Source: Streptomyces sp. SAI-135
GTDB taxonomy: Bacteria > Actinomycetota > Actinomycetes > Streptomycetales > Streptomycetaceae
Direction: 5' to 3'
NCBI RefSeq assembly: GCF_029893805.1
Contig: NZ_JARXYP010000002.1
Location: forward strand, 682,001-746,000
DNA: 64,000 nucleotides
The notes beneath the pieces are model-generated. The model ran no database searches, had not been told where the DNA came from, and saw nothing but the letters and a program-made list of their open reading frames with translations. The position numbers were made by a program, and so were the translations under genes. Below, one piece after another: positions 9,032 through 17,887 of this stretch. Positions within the stretch are counted from its first letter, which is position 1, and every line of letters starts with the position of its first letter.

Positions 9032-10191
9032 GTGGGGCTCACCTTCCGTGCGAGGGTGCGGGCCGCGGGGACGAGCCCCAGCAGGGCGAGGGCGGTGCCG
9101 TTCGCCCCGGACCGGGCGGCGAGCGCGGCCTGGAGCGGGATCAGGGCGCGGATCCCGCCGCCGACGGCGCGTTGGGTGAGGGGTGGGGACGGGTTGAGGG
9201 CGGCATGCAGGAAGGGAACGGCGGCGGTACGGGCGTACGAGGCGGCCGTCAGTAACGGGAGGGGCCCTGGGCTCGCGCGGGTCCGTCCCAGCAGCAGCCC
9301 CAGCACGGCGGTCGCGCCGAGGGCGGCGAGAGGCGTGGCGGTGGAGCCGCCCTGTGTCTCGTGCCGCGAGACGGCGGTGACGGCGTAGGTGTGGGCGGCC
9401 AACGCGAGGGCGGGGGCCATGACGCGCGGGGCGGAGGCGGATACGGATGCCGGTGCGGCGGTCCGTCGCTCTGCGTGGTTCCCCCTCTGGCGCTGGGGCT
9501 CCCCGCCGCCCGCCACCGCTGCGTTGCGCTGCGGGTGGTGAGCGGGCGCCGGTGTTGCCGGGGAGCCGCTTCGCCCCGAACTCGTCGCGCCGGCCGCCGA
9601 GACGGTGGCCGTGGCACCGAGCAGGAGGTCCAGGGCGCGGGCCGCGGCCATGGTCGCCGGGGCGGCGGGGGTGTGCTTCAGCCGCAGGTCGTACGCCCAC
9701 ACCGTGGCGGTCAATGCCGAGGCCACGGCGAGTGCGGGGCGGCCGGCGCGGGCGGCCAGTGTCAGGCCCGCCGCGGTCAGGAGTCCGGCCGCGCCCAGCG
9801 CAGCCCTCGGTGAGATGCGGCCGGAGGGGACGGGCCGGTGGGGGCGGTCGACGGCGTCCTCGTCACGGTCGGCCCAGTCGTTGAGCGCCATGCCCGCCTC
9901 GTAGAGGCAGAGCGAGGCGCCCACCGCACAAGCCGTGCCCCGGTTGGGCCGCAGCCCCGCCGCAGCGGCACCGGCGAGGGCGTCACCGGGCACGGTGAAC
10001 AGCGCCGAGACGCGCAGCAGTTCGGCCCAGTCCCGCAGTCGCGTCCGCAGTCCGCGCGCCGGTCCGGCGTCCGCGGGGACCTGACCGGTCCGGGGTGGGA
10101 CGGGCTGTGGGGCACGTGGCGGGGTGGACCGGGCGAGGCGGGGCGGGGCGAGGCGAGTCGGGGCGAGGCGGGCCTGCAGAAGGCGGATCAC
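9028..10191 (-). CDS. eboC: UbiA-superfamily prenyltransferase, EboC-like
   Basis: This 387-residue membrane protein carries the first Asp-rich UbiA motif NDWADRDED at 104-112, followed by RPHRPVPSG, and a second catalytic region with YDLRLKHTP (about 167-175) that is weaker than usual. Several Ala/Leu-rich helices follow. It should transfer a prenyl group to an ebo-pathway acceptor in the inner membrane. The GTG start overlaps the preceding synthase stop (GTGA). Two oddities: the first 55 residues are Arg/Pro-rich and come from GGGGCGAGG-like repeats, and about 55 hydrophilic residues (201-256) interrupt the membrane core. I recall a similar transferase/inositol-synthase pair near the CDA cluster of S. 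coelicolor, from memory only. Confidence 0.8.
   Translation of the reverse strand: MIRLLQARLAPTRLAPPRLARSTPPRAPQPVPPRTGQVPADAGPARGLRTRLRDWAELLRVSALFTVPGDALAGAAAAGLRPNRGTACAVGASLCLYEAGMALNDWADRDEDAVDRPHRPVPSGRISPRAALGAAGLLTAAGLTLAARAGRPALAVASALTATVWAYDLRLKHTPAAPATMAAARALDLLLGATATVSAAGATSSGRSGSPATPAPAHHPQRNAAVAGGGEPQRQRGNHAERRTAAPASVSASAPRVMAPALALAAHTYAVTAVSRHETQGGSTATPLAALGATAVLGLLLGRTRASPGPLPLLTAASYARTAAVPFLHAALNPSPPLTQRAVGGGIRALIPLQAALAARSGANGTALALLGLVPAARTLARKVSPT
9423..9591. repeat. In-frame insertion of interspersed-repeat-like sequence in eboC
   Basis: This stretch encodes a Gly/Arg/Gln-rich segment (with GGGEPQRQRGNHAERR) that does not fit the membrane protein around it. Its DNA has alternating short palindromic blocks (GGCGCTGGGGCTCCCC, CACCGCTGCGTTGCGCTGCG), and I have seen similar blocks scattered in Streptomyces intergenic DNA (memory, not checked). 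It keeps the reading frame. I see no terminal inverted repeats or target duplication that would define exact ends, so boundaries are approximate. Confidence 0.45.
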
Positions 10192-11339
10192 CGCGCCTCC
10201 CGCAGGCGATCGGCGAAGGACAGCAGCGCGGTGAACTGCTCCGGCAGGCCCGCCGGGCCCCCGTCAGGATCCTTGAAGTAGAAGCCCAGTTCGGGCAGCG
10301 GACCGGACAGGCCCGCCTCGTGGGCACGGGCGACCAGACGAGCCAGGTCCAGCACCAGCGGTGCGGCCAGGGCGGAGTCGCAGCCCTGCCAGATGGTCTG
10401 GAGGACCATGCGCGTACCGAGGAAGCCCTCGAAGGCGACGTGGTCCCAGGCGGTCTTCCAGTCGCCGAGCGCCGGTACGTCGTCGATGTGCACCTCGCCC
10501 TGCGGGGTGTGCCCGAGGGACTCGGTCAGGACGCGTTCCTTGCCGGCGTTCTTCGCCGCGGCGGCCCCCGGGTCGGCCAGCGCCGCCCCGTCGCCACCGC
10601 CCAACAGATTGGTGCCGGACCAGGCCCGTACGTGCAGGGCGCGTTGGACGAACATCGGGGCGAGCACGGCCCGCAGCAGTGTCTGGCCGGTCTTGCCGTC
10701 ACGGCCGGCGTGGGGAAGTCCGGCCGCCGCGGCGGCGTCGGTCAGGGAAGGGGTGCGCAGCCCGGTGGACGGAGTGAAGTTGACGTAGGGGCAGCCGGCG
10801 CGCACGGCGGCGGCCGCGTACAGGGAGCTGGGCGGCAGCCGTTCGGCGTCGGGTGCCGGCAGCGGCTCGGTGGAGGAGACGTTGACGACGACCACCCGTG
10901 CCAGTGCGTTGCGCTCACGGAACGAGGTGAGGTCGGCGGCGAAGTCCGCGATGAGTTCCTCGTCGCCGCGCGGGTCGTCCGGGAGCGGGCCGCCGGGCCG
11001 CATCTCCTCGTCGGCGGCCCGGAGTTCGGAGCGTACGGCGGGCGCGAGGCCGTGCGGCAGGACGCCCGCGTCGGTGAGGTGTTCGGCCCGCTTGGGCAGC
11101 GGGCAGTGGGCGGTGTCGTGGCCGCCGAAGACGAGTGAGGACAGCGGTGGCAGGCCGGTGCCGTCGAACGGTGGGGTCTCGGTGACCATGCCGGTCGGCG
11201 CGTGCAGTCCGGCGGTGACGGCCGCGCATCCGGCGACGGCGGTGGTCGCCACCGATCCGCGGGCGCCGACGAACCAGACACCGGTGCGTGCGGCCGATGC
11301 GCCGGTCTGGGGTTCCGTTGCGTTCCCGTCGTTGTTCAC
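10188..11339 (-). CDS. myo-Inositol-1-phosphate synthase-like NAD-dependent cyclase, first gene of the ebo-type operon
   Basis: The 383-residue protein has the MIPS signatures in order: N-terminal Rossmann GARGSVATT, VVVNVSSTEP, YVNFTPSTG, GRDGKTGQTLLR, NLLGGGDGAAL and the C-terminal QGCDSALAAPLVLDLARL. MIPS turns glucose-6-phosphate into myo-inositol-1-phosphate; this divergent member may use that or a related sugar phosphate. I prefer the GTG at 11339 because GGGAGG lies 9 bases upstream; an ATG at 11357 is possible but has a weak ribosome site. Ebo clusters usually contain a dehydroquinate-synthase-like cyclase (EboD), which I do not see here, so this unrelated cyclase may fill its place. 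The next gene overlaps it by 4 nt. Confidence 0.85.
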   Translation of the reverse strand: MNNDGNATEPQTGASAARTGVWFVGARGSVATTAVAGCAAVTAGLHAPTGMVTETPPFDGTGLPPLSSLVFGGHDTAHCPLPKRAEHLTDAGVLPHGLAPAVRSELRAADEEMRPGGPLPDDPRGDEELIADFAADLTSFRERNALARVVVVNVSSTEPLPAPDAERLPPSSLYAAAAVRAGCPYVNFTPSTGLRTPSLTDAAAAAGLPHAGRDGKTGQTLLRAVLAPMFVQRALHVRAWSGTNLLGGGDGAALADPGAAAAKNAGKERVLTESLGHTPQGEVHIDDVPALGDWKTAWDHVAFEGFLGTRMVLQTIWQGCDSALAAPLVLDLARLVARAHEAGLSGPLPELGFYFKDPDGGPAGLPEQFTALLSFADRLREAR

Positions 11340-11876
11340 GGGCTGCCTCCCTGCCATGTCGATGTTCCGATGTGGTGTGGAGGGCGGTGGGTGGGGGCTT
11401 CAGGGCCTCCCGCCCACCGCCGGCACTTGGGCGGCTTCGGCCGCGGCCCCTTGAGGGCTGTCTCCGTGGTCGGCGCGGTTACGGCGTGCGCGTGCGGGCG
11501 GTACGTGGACCGCCGGTGAGAGGTGCGGGATACCTGAAGGTCCTTGGCCCTGCGCTGTGCAGGACCTCCTTCGTGAATCGGTCGGTCGAGCGGCGTGCCG
11601 CCCGATCTGAATGAGCCGTCAGTTTCGGACCACTGTGGGGTTCCTGTGCACGAGGGGGACCGTAGTCGCGTTCGTCCTTGACCGGAACCCCTTGTGCACG
11701 AAGAGGACGAACTTTCTCCAGGTCCAGGACAAAGCGGCGTTGAGGCAGCCGGGATCGGCCCGGCGACTCACAGCCACCGGGCAGGACCTGACCGGCCATC
11801 AGGACCGGCGAGAAGCAGCCACTGTGTGCCGCGCCGCTGAAGCCCGTTCGCACGCCGGGCTCCAGCGGCGGAGCAC
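11340..11876. other. Long promoter region of the ebo-type operon
   Basis: About 540 bases contain no convincing gene. The right part holds operator-like site B and a 48-base-spaced direct repeat of TGTGCACGA (11645-11653 and 11693-11701, each followed by a GGAC). The left part next to the synthase gene has no strong feature apart from GGGAGG. This is a long leader for a Streptomyces operon, so the main promoter may lie close to site B, roughly 350 bases before the start codon. Confidence 0.5.
11670..11734 (+). promoter_or_regulatory. Operator-like site B of the putative ROK regulon
   Basis: The core GGACGAACTTTCTCC (11705-11719) is followed 22 bases on by GGACAAAG (11727-11734). Over the 30 bases 11705-11734 it matches site C (19508-19537) at 25 positions and has the same 22-base, about two-turn spacing. 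An additional inverted repeat, GTTCGTCC (11670-11677) with GGACGAAC (11705-11712), flanks it. It stands upstream of the ebo-type operon and just past the end of the isomerase gene at 11877. Binding by the ROK regulator is inferred. Confidence 0.65.
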
Positions 11877-12884
11877 CTAGTTGTCGCCTCCTCCGAACGC
11901 GGCGTCGAAGGAGGCCGACGGGGGCTCGAAGTCGTACTTCTTGAGACTCTTGAGCGCCTCGGGCGCGCCCTGGAGGCGGTCCATCCCGGCGTCCTCCCAC
12001 TCGACCGAGATCGGGCCCTGGTAGTCGATGGAGCGCAGCATCCGGAACACGTCCTCCCACGGCACGTCCCCGTGGCCGGCCGAGACGAAGTCCCAGCCGC
12101 GGCGCGGATCACCCCAGGGCAGATGGGAGCCCAGACGGCCGTTGCGGCCGTCGAGACGCCTGCGCGCCTCCTTGCAGTCCACGTGGTAGATCCGGTCCCG
12201 GAAGTCGTACAGGAAACCCACCGGATCCAGGTCCTGCCACACGAAGTGCGAGGGATCGAAGTTCAGCCCGAACGCCGGACGGTGACCGACCGCCTCCAGA
12301 GCCCGCCGGGTCGTCCAGTAGTCGTAGGCGATCTCACTGGGATGGACCTCGTGCGCGAACCGCACACCCACCTCGTCGAAGACATCCAGGATCGGGTTCC
12401 AGCGCCGGGCGAAGTCCTCGTAGCCCCGCTCGATCATCGACTCGGGCGCGGGCGGGAACATCGCCACCAGATGCCAGATCGCCGAGCCGGTGAAACCGAT
12501 CACGGTCTCCACCCCGAAGGCGGCAGCCGCCCGCGCGGTGTCCTTCATCCGCTCCGCAGCCCGCCGCCGGACCCCTTCCGCATCACCGTCGCCCCAGATC
12601 ACCTGCGGCAGGATCGCCTGATGCCGCTCGTCGATGATGGCGTCGCAGACGGCCTGGCCGACCAGATGGTTGGAGATCGCCCAGCACCTGAGGCCGTACT
12701 TGTCGAGCAGCGCGTGCCGGGAGTCCAGGTACGAGGGGTCGGCGAGCGCCTTGTCGACCTCGAAGTGATCGCCCCAGCAGGCGAGTTCCAGACCGTCGTA
12801 ACCGAACTCGCGGGCCAGCCGGCAGACCTCCTCAAGCGGCAGGTCGGCCCACTGGCCGGTGAACAGGGTGAACTGACGCGGCAT
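11877..12884 (-). CDS. Sugar phosphate isomerase/epimerase (TIM barrel)
   Basis: The 335-residue protein is an AP-endonuclease-2/xylose-isomerase-type barrel: [47 protein letters not shown] (Glu), [13 protein letters not shown] (Asp, His), [12 protein letters not shown] (His, Asp) and [11 protein letters not shown] (Glu). The metal ligands look complete. The ATG at 12884 has AGGAGG at a good distance. It lies 14 bases after the Gfo/Idh gene, and such dehydrogenase-isomerase pairs next to ribose-type ABC transporters are common in sugar or inositol catabolic operons. Substrate not readable; myo-inositol derivatives or keto-sugars are plausible. Confidence 0.85.
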   Translation of the reverse strand: MPRQFTLFTGQWADLPLEEVCRLAREFGYDGLELACWGDHFEVDKALADPSYLDSRHALLDKYGLRCWAISNHLVGQAVCDAIIDERHQAILPQVIWGDGDAEGVRRRAAERMKDTARAAAAFGVETVIGFTGSAIWHLVAMFPPAPESMIERGYEDFARRWNPILDVFDEVGVRFAHEVHPSEIAYDYWTTRRALEAVGHRPAFGLNFDPSHFVWQDLDPVGFLYDFRDRIYHVDCKEARRRLDGRNGRLGSHLPWGDPRRGWDFVSAGHGDVPWEDVFRMLRSIDYQGPISVEWEDAGMDRLQGAPEALKSLKKYDFEPPSASFDAAFGGGDN

Positions 12885-12898
12885 GGTTCCGGGCCTCC

Positions 12899-14096
12899 TC
12901 AGACGGCGATCGGGGTGTACACGGAGTTCTTCTCGGCGCTCTCCTCCACCGCGGCGAGCACCCGCTGCACCTGGAGCCCGTCGGCGAACGACGGCAGCAG
13001 CTCGGTGCCGGACGCGACGGCCTCGACCAGGTCGCGGGCCTGGTGGACGAAGGTGTGCTCGTAGCCCAGGCCGTGACCCGGCGGCCACCAGCCCTCCAGG
13101 TACGGATGCTCGGCCTCGGTGACGACGATCCTGCGGAACCCGGCCGTGGCGGCGGGCTCCCGGTGGTCGTGGAAGGACAGCTCGTTGAGCCGCTCCAGGT
13201 CGAAGGCGAGCGAACCGTACTCGCCGTTCAGCTCCAGCCGCAGGGCGTTCTTGCGCCCCGACGCCATCCGGGTCGCCTCGAACGTGGCGAGGGCCCCCGA
13301 GGCGAGCCGGCCGGTGAACACGGCCGCGTCGTCGACCGTCACCGGACCGCGCCGGGAGCCGCCGGTGGCGCTCAGGCCCGAGGAGGCGCCGTCGAGGAGG
13401 GGCCGCTCCTTGACGAAGGTCTCCATCTGGGCGGAAACCCCGACCAGCACTTCACCCGCCAGGTACTGCGCGAGGTCGACGATGTGCGCGCCGAGGTGCG
13501 CCGAGCGCCCCCGACCCCGCGTGCTCCCGCTCCAGCCGCCAGGTCAGCGGGAAGCCGGGGTCGACCAGCCAGTCCTGGAGATAGCTGACCCGCACGTGGC
13601 GCAGCGTGCCGAGCCTGCCGTCGGCGATCAGCCGACGGGCGAAGGCGAGGGCGGGCACCCGCCGGTAGTTGAAGCCCACCATGGCCAACTGCCCGCGCTC
13701 GCGGGCCGCTTCGGCTGCCGTGACCATGGCCTGCGCCTCGGCGACCGAGTTGGCCAGCGGCTTCTCGCACAGCACGTGCTTGCCCGCCTCCAGCGCCGCG
13801 ATCGCGATCTCCGCATGGCTGTCGCCCGGTGTGCAGATGTCGACGAGCTGCACGTCGTCACGGGCCACGAGGGCACGCCAGTCGGTCTCCGCCGCGGCCC
13901 AGCCGTGCTTGTCGGCCGCAGCCCGCACGGCCTGCGCGTCACGGCCTGCGACCGCGGCCATGACCGGCCGCAACGGCAGGTCGAAGACGTGCCCGACGGT
14001 GCGCCACCCTTGTGAGTGGGCGGCACCCATGAACGCGTAGCCGACCATGCCCACGCCCAGTGTCGGGGGTGCGGTCCGACTGTCCCTCTGTTCCAT
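12899..14096 (-). pseudogene. Gfo/Idh/MocA-family oxidoreductase broken by a one-base frameshift
   Basis: The N-terminal part (14096 to about 13500) carries the Rossmann domain: GMVGYAFMGAAHSQGW, VDICTPGDSHAE and the EKP motif HVLCEKPLANS. The C-terminal part (to 12899) continues as the normal substrate domain in another frame ([15 protein letters not shown] through [11 protein letters not shown]). The frames meet near 13498, where the minus strand reads CTCGGCGCACCTCGGCGC; deleting one base restores the expected ALGDLGAH. An intact gene would be about 398 residues, an NAD(P)-dependent sugar or inositol dehydrogenase. Either the gene is truly inactive or the base is a sequencing error; intact flanking coding favours recent damage or error. 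It sits between the ABC importer and the isomerase in one operon. Confidence 0.8.
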
Positions 14097-14164
14097 ACGG
14101 GTTCCTCCTGGTCGGAGTTGTCACTGACTCATCGCTGTGTCGCGGGGCACGCGGCCCGGGCCGG

Positions 14165-15211
14165 TCAGATGAAGCCGGTGGGCAGGTACTGGTCGACGTT
14201 GTCCTTGGTGACCACGGCCGAGTAGAGGGTCAGTGAGGACGGGATCTCGAACTCGGAGAGGCCTCCGATCCCCTTGCCCTGGCCGAGCGCCCGGGCCAGG
14301 TCGATGGCGGAGGCGGCCATCGTCGGCGGATAGAGGACGGTCGCCTTGAGCACGCTGTTGTCGGCCTTGATGGCGTCCATCGCGGACTTGGCGCCGGCGC
14401 CTCCGACCATCAGGAAGTCGTCGCGGCCGGCCTGGTCGATGGCGCGCAGCGCACCCACGCCCTGGTCGTCGTCGTGGTTCCACAGCGCGTCGAAGCTCGA
14501 CTGGGCCTGGAGGAGCTGCGCCATCTTGGCCTGCCCGGACTCCACGGTGAACTCGGCGGCCTGGCGGGCCACCTTCTTGATGTTGGGGTAGTTCTTCAGG
14601 GCGTCGTCGAAGCCCTTGGTGCGCTGCTTGGTGAGTTCCAGGTTGTCGAGTCCGGCCAGTTCGATGACCTTGGCGTTCGACTTGCCCTTGAGCTTCTCGC
14701 CGATGTAGTGGCCGGCGTTGAGGCCCATGCCGTAGTTGTCGCCGCCGATCCAGCAGCGGTACGCCTGCGGGGTGTTGAAGATCCGGTCCAGGTTCACCAC
14801 CGGGATCCCGGCACGCATCGCCTTGAGCCCGACCTGGGTGAGCGCCTTGCCGTCGGCCGGCAGGATCACCAGCACGTCGACCTTCTTGTTGATCAGGGTC
14901 TCGATCTGCCCGATCTGCTGGGCGGTGTCGTTGGAACCCTCGGTGATCTCCAGGGTGACGTCCGAGTACTTCTTCGCCCGGTTCTTGGCGTTGTCGTTGA
15001 TCGCGTTGAGCCAGCCGTGGTCGGCCTGCGGCCCGGCGAAGCCGATCGTGACTTCCTTACCCGGCTTGTCGTCCGCGGCCGGGACGTTGTCCGCGGCCGG
15101 TTCCTGGTCCTTGGGCTCGTTGCTGGTGCAGGCGGTCAGCAGCGCGCCTGCGGACACGGCTGCGGTGCCGAACAGCAGTGCTCTGCGGCTGGTGGCGGGG
15201 GTTCTTGCCAT
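14165..15211 (-). CDS. Sugar ABC transporter substrate-binding lipoprotein (ribose/inositol type)
   Basis: The 348-residue protein has a lipoprotein signal peptide with lipobox LTAC (Cys28) and an RR pair early in the leader. The mature protein is a type I periplasmic-binding fold like RbsB/IbpA: EVTIGFAGPQADHGWLNAIN, VDVLVILPADGKALT, AGIPVVNLDRIF, VIELAGLDNLE, AQSSFDALWNHDDDQGVGALRAI. It should capture a monosaccharide or cyclitol outside the membrane and deliver it to the permease and ATPase encoded just upstream. Genes follow the order ATPase, permease, binding protein on the minus strand, with a 127-base gap before this gene. Confidence 0.9.
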   Translation of the reverse strand: MARTPATSRRALLFGTAAVSAGALLTACTSNEPKDQEPAADNVPAADDKPGKEVTIGFAGPQADHGWLNAINDNAKNRAKKYSDVTLEITEGSNDTAQQIGQIETLINKKVDVLVILPADGKALTQVGLKAMRAGIPVVNLDRIFNTPQAYRCWIGGDNYGMGLNAGHYIGEKLKGKSNAKVIELAGLDNLELTKQRTKGFDDALKNYPNIKKVARQAAEFTVESGQAKMAQLLQAQSSFDALWNHDDDQGVGALRAIDQAGRDDFLMVGGAGAKSAMDAIKADNSVLKATVLYPPTMAASAIDLARALGQGKGIGGLSEFEIPSSLTLYSAVVTKDNVDQYLPTGFI

Positions 15212-15338
15212 GGCGGATCGACCCTTCGACTGGGCGGTGTGCGTCGGATGGAGGTGGAGGAGGTGCGGGATGCCGGAGGCGCGCGGTGCCGGACGGCAGG
15301 TGTCAGGGCCCGCCGTCCGGCGGTGTGCGGCAGCGGCG

Positions 15339-16367
15339 TCAGGTGTCGCCCTGCAGGGAGCGGCGCTGGACCAGGACGGCGGCGACGATGATGGCGCCCT
15401 TCGCGATCTGCTGGACCGCGGTCTCGAGGTTGTTCAGAGCGAAGATGTTGGTGATGGTGGTGAAGACCAGCACACCCAGGACGGAGCCGACGATGGTGCC
15501 GCGACCGCCGCTGAGCAGGGTTCCGCCGATGATCGCCGCGGCGATGGCGTCCAGCTCGTAGAGGTTGCCGTTGGTGTTCTGGCCCGAGCCGGCGAGCACG
15601 ATCAGCATGAACGCGGCGATACCGCAGCACAGCCCCGACAGCAGGTACAGGTACAGACGCTGGCGGCGGACGTCGATACCGGCCAGGCGTGCCGCCTCCG
15701 CGTTGCCGCCGACCGCGACGGTACGGCGGCCGAAGGTGGTGCGGTTGAGCAGCAGCCAGCCGATGACGGTGACCGCGGCGAAGATCAGCACGAGGGGCGG
15801 GATGCCGAGGATGTAGGAGTCCCTGGCGCCGAGATCGAGCACGGACTCGACGCTCACGATCTGGGTGCTGCCGTCCGTGATCTGCAGCGCCAGGCCCCGG
15901 GCGGAGGCGAGCATGGCCAGTGTCGCGATGAACGGCACCATCCGGCCGTAGGCGATCAGCAGACCGTTCACGAGACCGCAGCCCACACCGACGACGATCG
16001 CGGTGAAGAGGATGCCCGCGAAGCCGAACTCCTGCGTGGCCACGGTCGTCGCCCACACCGAGGAGAGCGCCACCATGGCGCCGACCGACAGGTCGATTCC
16101 ACCGCTGGTGATGACGAACGTCATGCCGACGGTGACGACGCCGATCACGGACGCCTGGGTGAGGACGAGTTGAAGATTGCTCGTCGACAGGAACTCGTCC
16201 GGCGCGGTGATCCCGCCGACCGCGACGAGGGCCGCGAGGACGCCGAGCAGGGACAGCGTGCGCACGTCCCACGGCAGTGCGGAGCGGCGCGAACTCGGCC
16301 GCTCCCCCGCGGACTTGCTGGCGGACGTCGGCGCTTCTTCCTGCGCCGCGGTGGCCGGCTGCGTCAT
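15339..16367 (-). CDS. Sugar ABC transporter permease (RbsC family)
   Basis: The 342-residue membrane protein starts with a hydrophilic tail of about 30 residues and then has 8-10 hydrophobic helices typical of the BPD_transp_2/RbsC family. Diagnostic stretches are VGMTFVITSGGIDLSVGAMVAL (residues about 90-111), LIAYGRMVPFIATLAMLASARG and ELDAIAAAIIGGTLLSGGRGT, all conserved in ribose/xylose/inositol permeases. Its start overlaps the ATPase stop (ATGA), so the two are made together. It forms the membrane channel of the importer. Confidence 0.92.
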   Translation of the reverse strand: MTQPATAAQEEAPTSASKSAGERPSSRRSALPWDVRTLSLLGVLAALVAVGGITAPDEFLSTSNLQLVLTQASVIGVVTVGMTFVITSGGIDLSVGAMVALSSVWATTVATQEFGFAGILFTAIVVGVGCGLVNGLLIAYGRMVPFIATLAMLASARGLALQITDGSTQIVSVESVLDLGARDSYILGIPPLVLIFAAVTVIGWLLLNRTTFGRRTVAVGGNAEAARLAGIDVRRQRLYLYLLSGLCCGIAAFMLIVLAGSGQNTNGNLYELDAIAAAIIGGTLLSGGRGTIVGSVLGVLVFTTITNIFALNNLETAVQQIAKGAIIVAAVLVQRRSLQGDT

Positions 16368-17887
16368 GACGTCGGGCTCCCTTCCATCACAAGATCGAGT
16401 ACACGGTGCTCGTCGAGCTCCCGGGCGTCCGCCGTGTGCACGACGCTGCCTTCGCGGAGCACCAGCACCCGGTCGGCGAGGCCCAGGACCTCGGGCACCT
16501 CGCTGGACACGAGAAGTACGGCCAGGCCCTCGTCGGCCAGCCGGCGGATCACGGCGTAGAGCTCCGCCCGGGCGCCGATGTCGACGCCCCTGGTCGGCTC
16601 GTCCAGCAACAGCACCTTGCAGCCGTGCAACAACCAGCGCGCCAGCACCGCCTTCTGCTGGTTGCCGCCGGACAGGGTCCTGATCGCGGCATCGGGATTG
16701 TCCGGCCGAAGCGACAGTTCCCGTACCGCCTGGTGGGTCGCGGCCCGCTCGGTACGCCGGTCGAGCCAGCCCGCGCGGGCGAACCTCGACAGGGTGGAGA
16801 CCGAGACGTTGCTGCTGACGGACTCCAGCATCAGCAGGCCCTGCGCCTTGCGCTCCTCGGGCGCGAGGCCGATGCCGGCGCGGACGGCGGCGCGGACGCT
16901 GCCGGGACGCAGAGGTGTGCCGTCGACGAGCACCCGGCCGCCGTCGGGCTTGCGCGCTCCGTAGATCGTCTCCAGGATCTCGCTGCGCCCGGACCCGACG
17001 AGCCCGGCCAGACCGACGATCTCACCCGGCCGCAGCTCCAGATCGACGGGCGCGAACTCCCCTCGCCGGGTCAGTCCTTCGACCCTGAGCACCGGCTCCC
17101 TCCCCGCAACCGACTCGGCCGCGGGGCGTTCGGGGAAGACGTACTCCACGTTCCGCCCGGTCATCAGGGCCACGACCTCATGGGTCGGGGTGGACTCGGC
17201 GGGCAGACCACCCGCGACCGACCGGCCCTCCTTCAGCACCGTGACCCGGTCGCCGATGCGCCGGATCTCCTCCAGGCGATGGGAGATGTAGACGACGGCG
17301 ACCCCGTCGGCCGTCAGATCGGCCACGATCCGGAAAAGGTTGTCCACCTCTTCGGGGTCGAGCGCGGCCGACGGCTCGTCCATCACGATGAGCCGCACCT
17401 CATGGGACAGCGCGCGGGCCATGGAGACGATCTGCTGCTGCGCCGCGGACAGGTCGCCGACGAGCCGCGCCGGATCGATCTCCGAGTGCCCGAGTCGCTC
17501 CAGCAGCTTCCCGGTCGCCGTACGGGCGGTGGAGCCCCGCACGACGAACCCGGCGGATGTCGGTTCGTGCCCGAGGAAGACGTTCTCCGCGACGGACAGC
17601 CCCTCGATCAGGTCGAGTTCCTGGTAGATGGTGGCAATACCCAGTCGCATGGCGGCTGTCGGGGACCCCAGGGTCACGGGCTTGCCCTGCCAGGTGATCT
17701 CACCGCCGTCGGGCTGGTGGGCGCCGGCCAGCACTTTGATCAAGGTGGACTTGCCGGCGCCGTTCTGGCCCAGGAGGCAGTGCACTTCGCCGGCCTGGAC
17801 CTCGAGGTCCACACCGTCCAGGGCCCGGACGCCCGGGAAGGACTTGGTGATGCCGGACATGGTGAGCAGGGGTGGTGGTGATGCCAT
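16364..17887 (-). CDS. Sugar ABC transporter ATP-binding protein, double nucleotide-binding domain (RbsA family)
   Basis: The 507-residue protein holds two ABC domains. The first has Walker A GQNGAGKST (40-48), a signature region DLSAAQQQIVSMARAL and Walker B LIVMDEPSAALD. The second has the degenerate GLVGSGRSEI in place of Walker A, a proper signature LSGGNQQKAVLARWL and VLLLDEPTRGVD. This asymmetric layout is normal for ribose/galactose/inositol-type importers (RbsA, MglA). It powers the permease encoded 4 nt downstream. The gap of about 300 bases to the ROK gene suggests its own promoter or attenuated read-through from the regulator. Confidence 0.93.
   Translation of the reverse strand: MASPPPLLTMSGITKSFPGVRALDGVDLEVQAGEVHCLLGQNGAGKSTLIKVLAGAHQPDGGEITWQGKPVTLGSPTAAMRLGIATIYQELDLIEGLSVAENVFLGHEPTSAGFVVRGSTARTATGKLLERLGHSEIDPARLVGDLSAAQQQIVSMARALSHEVRLIVMDEPSAALDPEEVDNLFRIVADLTADGVAVVYISHRLEEIRRIGDRVTVLKEGRSVAGGLPAESTPTHEVVALMTGRNVEYVFPERPAAESVAGREPVLRVEGLTRRGEFAPVDLELRPGEIVGLAGLVGSGRSEILETIYGARKPDGGRVLVDGTPLRPGSVRAAVRAGIGLAPEERKAQGLLMLESVSSNVSVSTLSRFARAGWLDRRTERAATHQAVRELSLRPDNPDAAIRTLSGGNQQKAVLARWLLHGCKVLLLDEPTRGVDIGARAELYAVIRRLADEGLAVLLVSSEVPEVLGLADRVLVLREGSVVHTADARELDEHRVLDLVMEGSPTS

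Noticed and set aside
14736..16559. 607-residue plus-strand open frame across the ABC transporter genes
   Set aside because: Antisense to well-defined permease and ATPase genes; low-complexity composition.
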